This document shows, piece by piece, positions 1-11,272 of a DNA stretch of 64,000 nt (within the stretch, counting starts at the first letter, position 1; the number at the start of each line of letters is the position of its first letter). Source of the stretch: Zantedeschia hybrid cultivar. Lineage: Eukaryota; Streptophyta; Magnoliopsida; Alismatales; Araceae. Position numbers and translations under genes: made by a program. The DNA is taken from positions 22,124,729 to 22,188,728 of the forward strand of contig JARZZO010000013.1 in NCBI GenBank assembly GCA_030544215.1, in the 5' to 3' direction. The notes beneath the pieces were generated by a model that saw only the letters and a list, made by a program, of their open reading frames with translations, was not told the DNA's origin and searched no databases.

Positions 1-2
1 GC

Positions 3-2741
3 CAGGGGGCAGAACCATCCCAAGTCAATGAAGGTGCGGCCAATGCCCAGGAGCCAGGAGTTGCACAACTGCCGCAGGAACAACCGCAACCTCAGACTCT
101 TGAGGAAATTAGGCAGGAAAATCAGCAATTAAAGGCCTTGTTGTATGGCCTGATACAGAAGATGGAAGAACAACAAAGGGTTGCCCCCGCTCCTCCAATA
201 AATCTACCTCCACCTAGGGCCATTCCTGCACCAGCGGGACCCCCAGTTGTTGAGGTCAACTTCAGTCCTGAGGAGGTTCAGGAAGGTAGGGCCGAAGAGC
301 CCAACTATAATGCTCATCAATCACGTGCATCAGCAGAAGATGCGACAGCATCACAAAAGCACCTGATCGAGCAAATTGTGGAGGCCAAGATGGCTGAATA
401 GGACGAGGGAATAAGCACGTTTGACTTATATAAGGTGCCATTCTCGGTTCGTCACATGTTCAAAAAGCTTCCGGCGGATCATAATAAACGCCCCAAAGTC
501 ACAATATACGACGGGGAGGGCTCAGCCCAAGAGCATATAGCCCATTATATGAGTGATCTGGGAGAATTGGCAACTGAAGAGGCATACTTTTTGAGGTTTT
601 TCTCGACTTCTCTCACCGGCACAGCATTCCAGTGGTTTGCCAAGCTGAAGCCCAACTCTATAAGTACCTGGGAAGAAATGCAGAAAAAATTCCTTGATCG
701 CTTCAAAGTATCGGAGCGGAAGGTCACTATTACTGAGTTGGTGACACTCAAACAAGGGAAGAATGAATCCGCCGTGGATTATATTAAGAAATGGCGGAAC
801 CTCAGCATGAGGTGCGACAATCCGCCCGTCCATGAAGACGCAGTGAGATTATGCAAAAGGGGTTTGAAACCCGGAATAAATGAGAAATTGATCGGAGTCA
901 ATGTCAGAAACTTCGATCAACTCAATAATATCGTGACGGAGATCGAGATGTTCTTCGCCGATTACCCCACTATACACCCAAATAAGGGGAAAGCACCCAG
1001 GGAACGAGGCGCTCCGGCTAAAGAAGTAAACACAGTCGACTTTTCTCTAGCTTCAGAAAGGAGCGAGGCTAGGGGAGGTCCCAGTGTCCCAGCAGCCAAT
1101 AAAAAGGGGGAAGGGAAAGCGCCGGTTTCTTCCCTTGCCGAAAGAATGAAAAAGCCATACTCTTTCACCCGCGAGCACACAAGAAAATTGTTCGAAACAT
1201 GCATGCGGGCAAAACTTCTATCGCTCCCTGAGCCCAAAAAGCCAGCTGAGGCGGGCATGGTTAATGAGCCAAATTATTGCCCGTATCATCGAATGTTGGG
1301 GCATGTCATAGAAGACTGTTATGTCTGCAAAGATGAAATAGAAAAATTTATCCGGGAAGGCGTAGTGGAGATGGGTAAACATTTGATAAGCCCTCTCCAG
1401 CCTCACCAAAGAAATAAGCAGACATTTGCTGTTAATGTCATCTACATGAGCGAGAGCTCATCCGGGTATCATCCCGAGGAAGAAGCGGTGAGGCCCTCGC
1501 CGGAGCGTGAGGCAACACCAATATATACTCCAGCGACTCCTCCCCCCGGGGACTCGGTCATGGCGGCATTGGAAGAAATCCAGACAAGCCTGACACGACT
1601 CTCATGTCAACAGGAGGAGCTTACCTAGATGATGGAGGGACTCTCCAGGCAGTTTTCAGAAACTCTGTCATTCAATAAGGTTGACAGATTCTTCTCTTCT
1701 GAAGGGATGGAATCGGATCCCGATCGTCCTTCAAGAAAAAGAGGCAAACAAACCATGTTTCCTAGAGAGGACTTGGAAACATATCGCCAAGAAGAAACTA
1801 CTACTTATAGAAGAAGCCATGAAAGCGTAAGAATAGCCGAAAGAGGGCGTCAAGCCAGGCGAATGGTCGATAAAGAGGCTGGAATACGCTTCAGAAACTC
1901 ATTGACTCTGAGGGAAAGGCGCTTAAAGCCCTACTCATTCCCCAAAGACAAAGTTCGCGAACTTTTCCGACTTTGTATGAAAAAGAAAGTCATCATCCTT
2001 CCAAAGCCAAGAAGGGAGGAAGAGATGCATATGACAGATGATCCCAATTTTTGTCACTACCATCGTGCCCTTGGGCACCGAACGGAGCATTGCTTCGTCC
2101 TCAAGGATGAGATAGAAAAGTTAATCCAAGAAGGACAAATAAATATGGGGAAGTACCTGGTTGATCCCCCGCAACCTCATATGACCAATTATTCTGTGAA
2201 TATGCTCCATAAGTTTTCCTCCAATGTGAGGGACGTCACAGATAGTACATATAAGGGAATGGCACCCGATGGGCCGCCCACCCTTCGCGCCATTGACACT
2301 GTGGCAACAATAGCCACGAGAATACGAATGTTGGACGTGAAATGTCAACAAGAAAATCCGGAGGCGGGTCCCTCCAAAAAGTCCATAAAGGAAATATTCG
2401 GCGAATATCAAATGTTGCCAGATTCGATGGTCGAGCAAGCCGTCAAAGTTATTCTTGACCACGATCAGCCAGGAAGTCCGTGGACTAAGGCAAAGAAGAA
2501 AAAGAAGCCTAAAATGGCTAAATCCTTGCAAACACATACGGCAAAAGGGAAAGTTGCGGTTCATTTTGACCCACTCCCAGAAATGCCAGCCCAATCCAGC
2601 TTCATTCAAGAAGCGGCAAGGAGAAAAAAGCAAGAAAAGAATAGAAAAAGAAGTGAGAAGAGAAGGCTAAAGAAGAAAGAAATGCTTGCTAATACCATAA
2701 ATATGTCTGAGGACAAAAACTCGCCACTTTGGAGGCTGTAG
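3..2741 (+). pseudogene. Tat element gag region with duplicated zinc-knuckle module
   Basis: The frame is open from the first full codon, so the N-terminus lies outside the window. A capsid-like Retrotrans_gag domain lies at about 480-960 (motifs AFQWFAKLKPNSISTWEEM and DRFKVSERK). It is followed by two homologous copies of a C-x2-H-x4-H-x4-C knuckle: CPYHRMLGHVIEDC near 1,280-1,320 and CHYHRALGHRTEHC near 2,053-2,095. Each is preceded by a KPYSF segment and followed by a DEIEK segment. The frame is broken by TAG at 399-401, 1,626-1,628 and 2,739-2,741 but is not shifted. The role is assembly of the element's particle and RNA binding. The double knuckle is unusual; see findings. Confidence 0.85.
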
Positions 2742-5700
2742 GAAATCATCGATGAATTAGAAGAATATCAGCCAAATCAGCCCACAGAGGATGTCCCTCT
2801 GGATCAATATATTCCATGGGAAGAGTTCGACCGACGAGCTCGCCTCAGAGCGTGGTTGTTGGACCTCCAGAGTCGCATGCGGAAGGATAGTGAGGATGAG
2901 CTCTCCATCCCGGACGATGTTAGCCTATTCTGGGATGATGGGTTAACAATGGAAAAGATAGAACAACAATATCGAGCCTGTCATGTGGTGTCGGCTCAAC
3001 TGCAAGATATCCCCAGTGGCGAAGCGAGGCACGCTCCACCGGAAATTGGGACCCCTTTGGCTACCTATCAAAGGAAGGGGAGCCGGAAGAATCAGAATAG
3101 AGGCCGAGGCCGAGGTCGAGACCGCAATGATGGTCAAAATAAAAGTCGGCCCAACCAAGATAAAATCATCTACTTCAGGGGAGAAACCCCAGGGCCAATT
3201 CCGAGGCCAGAAATCCGGGGTAATATTCGCTTCTGCCCCTCTTCCGATGAAGAAGAGTGTTCTCCGAAAGCAGAAAATGCTCAATCCATCAAAGAACCAG
3301 AAGAGATAAACCCTGTGGTCCAGCCAAATCCCGCAGAGGGAGTTGAGACCTTAGCAGAATTATTCGCCGAAGAAGCACAAATTGATCCTACAAAAGGGGA
3401 AACGCAGACAGAAGAATCCCCGACTTCTGGGGAGCAGTCGAAAGCCTTGAAGGAGACCCTTCACAGCATGGCAGAAATAATGCCCCCTATCGAACAAGTC
3501 CGAGCCAGGGCGGATCGAAAGGTGTTGCAGAATATGAAAAGAATGCCAGCATCCCTCAGCATATGGGAAGCAATAGCCTTGAGCAAGGAATTGAGGGAGG
3601 CGTTGATTACTGCCTTACAAAATCCTGAAACATATGAGGTCCATATGGCCGAAATAAGGGCTCAGGCATATGAAACATATGAGGCTACGGTAGCTTTTAC
3701 CGACGATGATATGCTGTTATCATCGCCATGCCACAATAGACCGCTATACATGCGGGGTAAAATCAATGGCCGGGAGGTCGATAGGATATTGGTAGACTCA
3801 GGTTCTGCCGTAAATATAAAGCCCCTCAAAACATTTCAAGCGTTATACCTCACCCCATATATGAAAAAGGTGCAAGGCATAACGATATCGGGATTCAACC
3901 AAGAGGCGGAAGAAGCCCTTGGTCGAGTTGATGTGGAGTTGTGTTTGGACGACTGGGTGACCCAAGTGTCCTTTCTTATAGTCGACTTCAATACTTCCTT
4001 CAAGGCACTACTTGGTAGGCCTTGGTTACATAGAAATTGGGTGGTGCCTTCGACTCTCCACCAATGCCTCAAATATACAAAAGACGGTGAGCAACACCGG
4101 ATATTTGCCGATTTGGAGCCATTCAAGGCATATGACTGCCATCTGGCAGATGCACAACTATACTTTGATAAGGCCTTGGACCCGACGACCGGCGAAAGCC
4201 GTCGCAAGGGGAAGAAGATAGCCGATAAGTCTTCCGATGAGGAAGGCGGAATTACAATCAACGAGGACAAAGCTGCTAGATTCCGGCAAGGAATGAAGCC
4301 CGGCAAGTCCCATCGAAAGTCGGCTAAATTTGGCAGGCCAATCGTCAATCTGGAAGCTAATGCTATCAGCAAAGATATAGAGGCCAGCATATGCCTACCT
4401 CCCGGCCTTACAAAGCCCATATTCCCCAGAGAAGTCCACACTGTGGAAGAATCGAAAACCTTCGCAGTCCGTCACAAAGACGGGCGGTGCATCATATTTT
4501 ATATGGGAGATCTCGCACCAGAGGGTCCTCCCGAGGATGATTTTGGACATGAAAATGTCCGGTTGGAAGTCGAGGAAGTGGTCCAAGAAATGGACGATAT
4601 GCCTCAATATATAAAACAAATGTGCAAACGCCAAAGCATCCCAGAAAGACAAAGTGCAGCCAGGAATAAATTCTTTCGAGAATTATGGCATCCTGCGGAA
4701 GTCAGGGGGCAATCATCCAATCAAGATAGAAGAGGCCTCGGATATAGGCCACGCCATGGGTCTTCTACCCTATATACAGTCCATATGGTGAGTCTACCAT
4801 CGGGAGTAGAGGAGCCAACTGGCCACATCAGGCTTGACAGTTTGGGGGATGGAAATGAAGAAATCCCCCCATCTGCCAAAATAGTCTCAACTGAAACGAA
4901 TGCTATTCGTAAATGGGAACTATGTCTAGTAAGGCCTTCCCAATACACAAATAACGACCATATGGAAGAGCAAGAAGGACCTTCGGGAGCTACTGATGCG
5001 ACCTCCCAAGGCCCGCATGAAAATACAGGCGAATGGCATGAAGCCTATTCGGCCGATGTAAATGAAGATGAGGACTTCATCGACCTTCAGCCAGCTCCCC
5101 GAGAGATAGAGGATGGAGGACAAGCCACGGTTGATGAACTGGTAGAGATCAATCTCGGTAAGCCAGAAGACCCTCGGCCGGTTTTCCTCAGCGCCCTCCT
5201 GAGCGATAAAGAAAGACAGACGTGCACTGAACTCTTGATTGAATTCAAAGATTGTTTCGCTTGGAACTATAAAGAAATGCCTGGCCTGGACCCTTCAGTG
5301 GCGGAGCATGAGCTATCAATTCTCCCCGAAGTCAAGCCAATAAAGCAGACTCAGAGGCGAATGCGCCCTGAATTAGAAATCATGGTGAATGCCGAAGTTG
5401 ACAAGATGCGAGAGGTTGACTTCATCAAAGAATGCATATACCCAATATGGTTGGCAAATATTGTGCCAGTGAAGAAAAAGAATGGCCAAGTCCGAGTTTG
5501 CATTGACTTTCGTGACTTAAATAAGGCATGTCCGAAGGATGACTTCCCATTGCCAATAACTGAAACTATGGTGGACGTCACCACAGGATATGAAGCCTTG
5601 TCTTTCATGGACGGGTCATCGGGCTATAATCAGATTAGAATGGCCCTCAAAGATAAAAATCATACAGCCTTTCGTACTCCGAAAGGAATATTCAACTACA

Positions 5701-5867
5701 AAAGGATGCCCTTCGGTCTGAAAAATGCCGGTGCTACATACCAAAGGGCCATGACTAAAATATTTGATGAAATGCTGCATAATTTGGTCGAATGCTATGT
5801 TGATGACCTCGTCGTGAAATCTGCAAAGAAAGACGACCATCTCGGGGACTTACGAAAAGTCTTCTAA
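2742..5867 (+). pseudogene. Tat element protease and reverse transcriptase
   Basis: This is the in-frame continuation of gag after the TAG at 2,739. A low-complexity acidic and Arg/Gly-rich linker (about 3,000-3,700) leads to a retropepsin-like aspartic protease with the active-site motif VDSGSAVN (Asp at about 3,795) and GRPWLH near 4,015. A second linker of about 1 kb precedes the RT. The RT palm begins near 5,250 (FAWNYKEMPGLDP), with VCIDFRDLNKACPKD near 5,500, GYNQIRM near 5,625, FRTPKGIFNYKRMPFGLKNAG near 5,670 and the catalytic YVDD at 5,796-5,807. It converts element RNA to DNA in the particle. It ends at an in-frame TAA (5,865-5,867) in the middle of the RT thumb, so the stop is a mutation and not a natural terminus. 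Confidence 0.9.
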
Positions 5868-7226
5868 AGGCTTCGCCAATATCAACTTAAAATGAATCCC
5901 ATGAAGTGCGCCTTCGGCGTCTCCAGCGGGAAGTTTTTGGGCTTCATAGTCCGATATAGGGGAATCGAGATCGACCCCGATAAAATCAAAGCAATCAGGG
6001 AACTGCCCCCTCCCAGGACTCTAACTGAGCTTAGATCCCTGCAAGGCAGGCTGGCCTATATTAGGAGGTTTATCTCCAACCTATCCGGAAGGTGCAGGCC
6101 CTTTTCAAAATTAACAAAGAAAGGAGCCCCATTTATTTGGGACGAAGAATGCCAAAAGGCACTTGATGATATAAAAGAATATCTCCTCAAGCCGCCAGTG
6201 CTGGGGGCACCCATAAAGGGTAAACCACTCATACTCTATATTGCAGCCCTGGATGCTTCCTTGGGAGCTTTACTGGCGCAAGAAAATGAGGATGGAAAAG
6301 AGCAACCGCTCTATTACCTCAGTAGGATGTTGGTGGGTCCTGAACACCGATATACTCCAACAGAAAAGATGTGCTTGGCACTTATATTCGCCACAAACAA
6401 GCTGAGGCATTTTTTGTTGGCACATGAAGTCAAACTCATATCGCGGTTTGATCCTCTAAAATTCCTGCTTCGCCAGCCTGTGTTGTCTGGGAGGTTAGGG
6501 AAATGGGCCTTACTCCTCATGGAGTTTGATATTACCTTTGTTCCCCAGAGGGCGATAAAAGGACAGGGTATGGCCGAATTCTTGGCGGCACACCCAATTC
6601 CTGAAACTTTCCCTCTGAATAATGAATTGCCTGACGAAGAAGTCTTGCCTGCACAGAAAATACTGGATGTGCAGCAAACAGAAGTAAAGATGTGGCAGCT
6701 ATACTTCGATGGGGCCTCGAGAACCATTGTAAAGCCGGATGGTACTTCGACCACAAAGGCCGGAGCTGGCTTGGTCCTAGTCACCCCAGAAGGTGGGATA
6801 TTGCACCACTCATGTGCCCTAATGGAATCCCTGACCAATAATGAGGCGGAATATGAAGCTCTAATTGTGGAGCTAGAAATTGCCTTGGAAATAGGCGTCA
6901 GATGTATCCAGGTATACGGGGACTCCCTGTTGGTTATCCGACAAGTTCTCGGCATATTCGAGGTCAGGAAGACCGAATTAATAGCTTATCATGCGGCGGC
7001 CGTCCGGCCGAGCGAAAGATTCTATACCTTCGCCATAGAGCATATCAGAAGAGGCCAAAATGCCCAGGCCGATGCATTAGCTAAATTAGCGGCGGCGCTA
7101 AAATTGCCTCCCAAAGGCGAGACTGAAATAGTTGTGAGGGACAGGAGACTCTTCCCCGCCTCATTAAATGAAGGATATGGTCTGATAGTATTTGAGATCA
7201 ATACACTAGAATACCACAATATCTAG
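5868..7226 (+). pseudogene. Tat element RT end, RNase H and second archaeal-type RNase H
   Basis: The frame is unchanged after the TAA. The end of the RT (MNPMKCAFGVSSGKFLGFIV) is followed by a classical Ty3 RNase H (ALDASLGALLAQ near 6,250; EHRYTPTEKMCLAL near 6,345). A second RNase H of the archaeal/plant type follows: FDGAS near 6,705, NNEAEYEAL near 6,840, YGDSLLVI near 6,915 and AQADALAKL near 7,060. These carry the D, E, D and D acidic residues expected for catalysis. This tandem arrangement assigns the element to the Tat group. TAG at 7,224-7,226 interrupts the linker to integrase. Confidence 0.9.
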
Positions 7227-8519
7227 GAGGAAGATGATTGGTGTGTTCCTATCCTCAAAATAAAGAATGGCTGGCTCCCCGATAGCAAAGCCGAAAGAAT
7301 CCAGCTGCTGCGAAGAGCAACTTCATACCAGCTAATAGATGGCGTGCTATATCGCCTTGTCCCTCAAGACAAAAATGCGGTTCTACTTCGGTGTCTTTCC
7401 CCAAGGGAGTCCCGCAAAATAATGAAAGAAGTTCATGGCGGGATGTGCGGAGCTCATCAGTCAGGCGCAAAAATGAAGATCAATATCAAAACTAAAGGCT
7501 TCTATTGGCCAACCATGTTCGCAGATTGCGAGAAAATGGCGAAAAGCTGCCCCCAATGCCAAGCCTACGGACCTATTCCTAGGCGACCTCCCAAGTATTT
7601 ACACCCGACAACCCCGACATGGCCTTTCGCCCATTGGGGAATGGATGTTGTGGGCCCATTAACACCGTCATCCCGAGGGTGTAAATATATTCTTGCCGCA
7701 ATAGAATATTTTACTCGTTGGGCAGAAGCCATTCCCCTGAAAGAAGTGACTGGCGAAACGGTATCACGCTTCGTCAGGCATAATGTCATATACCGGTTCG
7801 GAACTCCTAGTCGGATCACATCAGATAATGGCACGCCATTCAAAAATCAAACAATATATAAGATGGCAGCCCAATTTCATATAGACTGGAATGCGTCTTC
7901 AGTATATTATCCCCAAGCCAATGGAATGGCAGAAGCTTTCAATAAAACCCTATGCAAACTTCTGGTGAAGATCAGTGGAGGGCGAAAGCGGGATTGTGAC
8001 GAGAAAATGCATGAAGCATTATGGGCCTACCGCACCATCTACAAAACCCCAACAGGATGCTCCCCATATTCTTTGGTCTATGGAGCAAAAGCCATAATCC
8101 CAATAGAGATAGAGCTTGCATCTTATAGGGTCGCCCTGCATTATGGAGTGCACGAAGGCGACGTGAGCGAAACTCAAAGACGCTATGAGGAACTATCGGA
8201 CCTCGAAGGCGAAAGACTGCAAGCATATCAGCGTTTGCAGATATACCAAGCTCGAGTGTCTCGTGCATTCGACAAACTGGTGAAAGAAAGAACCTTCAAG
8301 CATAAAGATGTCATGGCCTCTCGGCCTAAAAATAAGTTCAAGCCAAACTGGGTTGGACCATTCATAGTAAGCAGAGTCTACGAGGGCGGTGCTTACAGGC
8401 TGGTGGACGAGAAAGGGAATCTGGCCTTCCCGCCACTGAACGGCCGACATATGAAGTTGTATTACGCTCCGGTACATGATCAGCCCGAGCGACAACAACA
8501 ACGTAAACCGGTGCCGTGA
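7227..8519 (+). pseudogene. Tat element integrase (in-frame after a TAG)
   Basis: The frame continues from the RNase H region. An HHCC zinc domain (HGGMCGAH, then CPQCQAYG, near 7,434-7,570) precedes the catalytic core. The core has the DDE residues: Asp of MDVVGP near 7,644, Asp of SDNGTP near 7,824 and Glu of NGMAEAFN near 7,930. A C-terminal domain with PNWVGPFIVSRVYEGGAYRL (near 8,345) follows. I recognise no chromodomain, in keeping with a non-chromovirus lineage. The TGA at 8,517 is probably the natural end of pol. From 7,344 the frame is open and the domain looks complete, so it is nonfunctional only because of upstream stops. Confidence 0.9.
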
Positions 8520-9004
8520 AGCCCAATGTATGTCTTGAAGACAAAATAATTCGGCAACCCGTCGGGGAATAACACGTAAAAGCCATCTGCGCCAAGAAAG
8601 GTCAATAATGCTCGTACGCGAGCACATCGGCTCATAAAGCCGCATACTTGTTCCCCGGCGGGGGGAGGATTCTCTCGGCCTACTAAAGACAGGGATCGAG
8701 TCTTCCCACATCCTTACCCAGGGAGGATGTCAGAGTCGCCAATGACGAATGAACCCTTGGTACCACACTAGTGGTACAATAATGTCCCATCAAGGGCTAC
8801 GACCGAGGCGATGATGACGATGACCTCCCGACTCGGTAAGGAAGTGGGAAAACTTGCTCTTCTGCTCGGGGCAGCCTGAGGGAATAATCCCCATTCCTGT
8901 TACACCGAATATGAATACATAGACATATTCTTGAAAAATGTCACATAATTGTAGGTGATTCACCTCAAAAGAAAATATTTTCCGTCAAGGATATTATGCA
9001 ATGG
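8520..9004 (+). other. Noncoding spacer after pol
   Basis: There is no supported reading frame. The sequence carries scattered direct repeats such as ACCCTTGGTACCACACTAGTG and leads into the tandem array. It is probably the start of the element's long 3' untranslated region. Confidence 0.5.
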
Positions 9005-10680
9005 AAAATTCATGCTTCGCCCACGGAAGGCGTTAAACTCCGAGATTCGCCTATGGGAGGCATTAAATCCCAGAATTCATATTTCGCCGACGGAAGGCGT
9101 TAAACTCCGAGATTCGCCTATGGGAGGCATTAAATCCCAGAATTCATATTTCGCCCACGGAAGGCGTTAAACTCCGGAATTCGCCCACGGAAGGCGTTAA
9201 ACTCCGAAATTCGCCTACGGGAGGCGTTAAACCCCGGAATTCCCAAAAAGGGGAAAACTTTCCATATTCGCCCCCTAGGCATACCCCAGTCCCACCGGCA
9301 TACCATAAAGGGGTTGAGAAATTCCTTAGCCCGGAGGAGGCGTGGCATCCTGAAGTTTCTCGCTGCCGCCCCGAGGAGGTATTATACCCTGAATCTTCTC
9401 TAGGCATACTCCAGTCCCACTGGCATGCCATTAAAGGATTCAAAATTCCCTTCGCCCTGGGGAGGCGTCATATCCTAAATCTCCCCCATAAATTATAGTC
9501 CCATCGACATAACCATATAGTCCCATGTGCTATAGTCCCATCGGCGTGCCGTAGGCGGTCGAATTCGCTCCGAGGAGATGTTATACCTTAAAATTGACCC
9601 TGATACATGCTAGTCCCACTGGTGTGCCTCAATAGCCGGGAAATTCATATTCGCCTACAGGAGGCTTTATATCCTGTAAATTCATATTTTATATTCGCCT
9701 ACAGGAGGCATTATATCCTGGAAATTCATATTCGCCTACAGGAGGCATTGTATCTTGGAAATTCATATTCGCCTATAGGAGGCATTATATCCTGAAAATT
9801 CATATTTCATATTCGCCTACAGGAGGCATTGTATCTTGGAAATTCATATTCGCCTACATGAGGCATTATATCCTGGAAATTCATATTTCATATTCGCCTA
9901 CATGAGGCTTTATATTCTGGGAATTCATATTTCATATTCGCCTACAGGAGGCATTATATCCTGGAAATTCATATTCGCCTACAGGATGCATTATATCCTG
10001 GAAATTCATATTTCATATTCGCCTACAGGAGGCATTGTATCCTGGAAATTCATATTCGCCTACAGGAGGCTTTATATCCCGAAAATTCATATTTCATATT
10101 CGCCTACAGGAGGCATTATATCCTGGAAATTCATATTCGCCTACAAAATGCATTATATCCTGGAAATTCATATTTCATATTCGCCTACAGGAGGCATTGT
10201 ATCCTGGAAATTCATATTCGTCTACAGGAGGCTTTATATCCCGGAAATTCATATTTCATATTCGCCTACAGGAGGCATTGTATCCTGGAAATTCATATTC
10301 GCCTACAGGAGGTATTATATCCTGGAAATTCATATTTCATATTTGCCTACAGGAGGCATTGTATCCTGGAAATTCATATTCGCCTACAGGAGGCATTATA
10401 TCCTGGGAATTCATATTTCATATTCGCCTACAGGAGGCATTATATCCTGGAAATTCATATTTCATATTCGCCTACAGGAGTCATTGTATCCTGGAAATTC
10501 ATATTCGCCTACAGGAGGCATTATATCCTGGAAATTCATATTTCATATTCGCCTACAGGAGGCTTTTACATCCTGGAAATCCATGTTCGCCTACAGGAGG
10601 CTTTGTATCCGGGAGTCCATACTCGCCTACGGGAGGCATTAAGTCCTGTAATTCACGCTTCGCCCACGAGGGACGTTAAA
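9005..10680 (+). repeat. Tandem array with 37/44-bp monomers and 81-bp higher-order period
   Basis: The core monomer contains GCCTACAGGAGGC followed by ATTATATCCTGG and AATTCATATTC. Two alternating variants differ by a 7-bp CATATTT-type insertion, giving about 37 and 44 bp and a combined period of 81 bp. The clean array runs from about 9,640 to 10,600. To the left (9,005-9,480) are older, GC-richer monomers (GGAGGCGTTAAACTCCGG type). Each monomer contains the short inverted repeat GCCT/AGGC with a 5-nt loop. Because 81 is divisible by three, long open frames of up to 268 codons appear by chance. Confidence 0.9.
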
Positions 10681-10739
10681 TCCTAAGGAATCCTTCTCAT
10701 ATCCCCATATCATACCAAGGCATACTCCCTTAACAACTG

Positions 10740-10866
10740 ATGCCACAGTTATGGCATATATTTGTAATGGTTTTATATTTAATAGTAGTTTTATTATATT
10801 TAATAGTAGTTTTATATTTAATAGTAACTAGAGTCGTGTATGTCAAAAAAAAAAAAAAAAAAAAAG
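10740..10866 (+). repeat. AT-rich short repeats and A21 homopolymer
   Basis: Three imperfect copies of TTTTATATTTAATAGTAG (about 10,770-10,825) are followed by a run of about 21 A and then GGGG. I considered a polypurine tract here but prefer the one at 17,230 because a TG...LTR structure follows only there. Confidence 0.6.
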
Positions 10867-11160
10867 GGGCTTAAAAAGCGAGGTGCCCCGACGGACTTAA
10901 CCGATCTCACCCACAGCGGGATCGGCTAAGGGTAAGAAGGTCTTATACCCAACTAAGGTGAAAGCCCGAAAGGGCGCCTTAGGCAAAATCGGGTAACCCC
11001 GCTGCATGGAAACCCGCAGGGGCGTGCAGGCAAAAATAAGAGGGGGCTAATGTCGGTGAAAATCCGAAAGGGCGCTGGCATTGGTTTAGAAAAAAAAAGA
11101 AAGAAGAAAAGAAAGAAGGAGAAAATGAATACCATCTCCAATTAAAAACTCTTCATATAG
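10867..11160 (+). repeat. Three copies of a CCCGAAAGGGCGC stem-loop unit
   Basis: Related units recur near 10,958 (GTGAAAGCCCGAAAGGGCGC), near 11,003 (GGAAACCCGCAGGGGCG) and near 11,055 (GTGAAAATCCGAAAGGGCGC). Each contains an inverted repeat of the CCC/GGG type. There is no coding potential. The block lies between the 81-bp array and the end of the antisense gene, so it could contain that gene's 3' flank. Confidence 0.5.
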
Positions 11161-11272
11161 ATGACCGCAAGGTGGAAGTCCGATACAAGCCCTCGGGGTA
11201 ACTCAAAAATGCGTTTCAGAATGAAACAATACCAAGGTCAAAAAGGGGGGTGGGGATGCCCGACAGCTAGTC

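Noticed and set aside
9640..10600. CRISPR-like look of regularly spaced repeats
   Set aside because: The 'spacers' are themselves copies of the repeat, no cas genes exist and the DNA is eukaryotic.
9836..10679. Two overlapping long + strand open frames (268 and 214 codons) with repeated FIFAYRR-like motifs
   Set aside because: They are by-products of the tandem array: an 81-bp period is divisible by three, so any stop-free frame stays open. No start context, conserved domain or codon bias supports translation.
10845..10870. A21-GGGG as the polypurine tract of the Tat element
   Set aside because: No TG-starting LTR structure follows, and the antisense gene would then fall inside the LTR. The GTGGGGGGCATT tract at 17,230 followed by TGTTG fits better.
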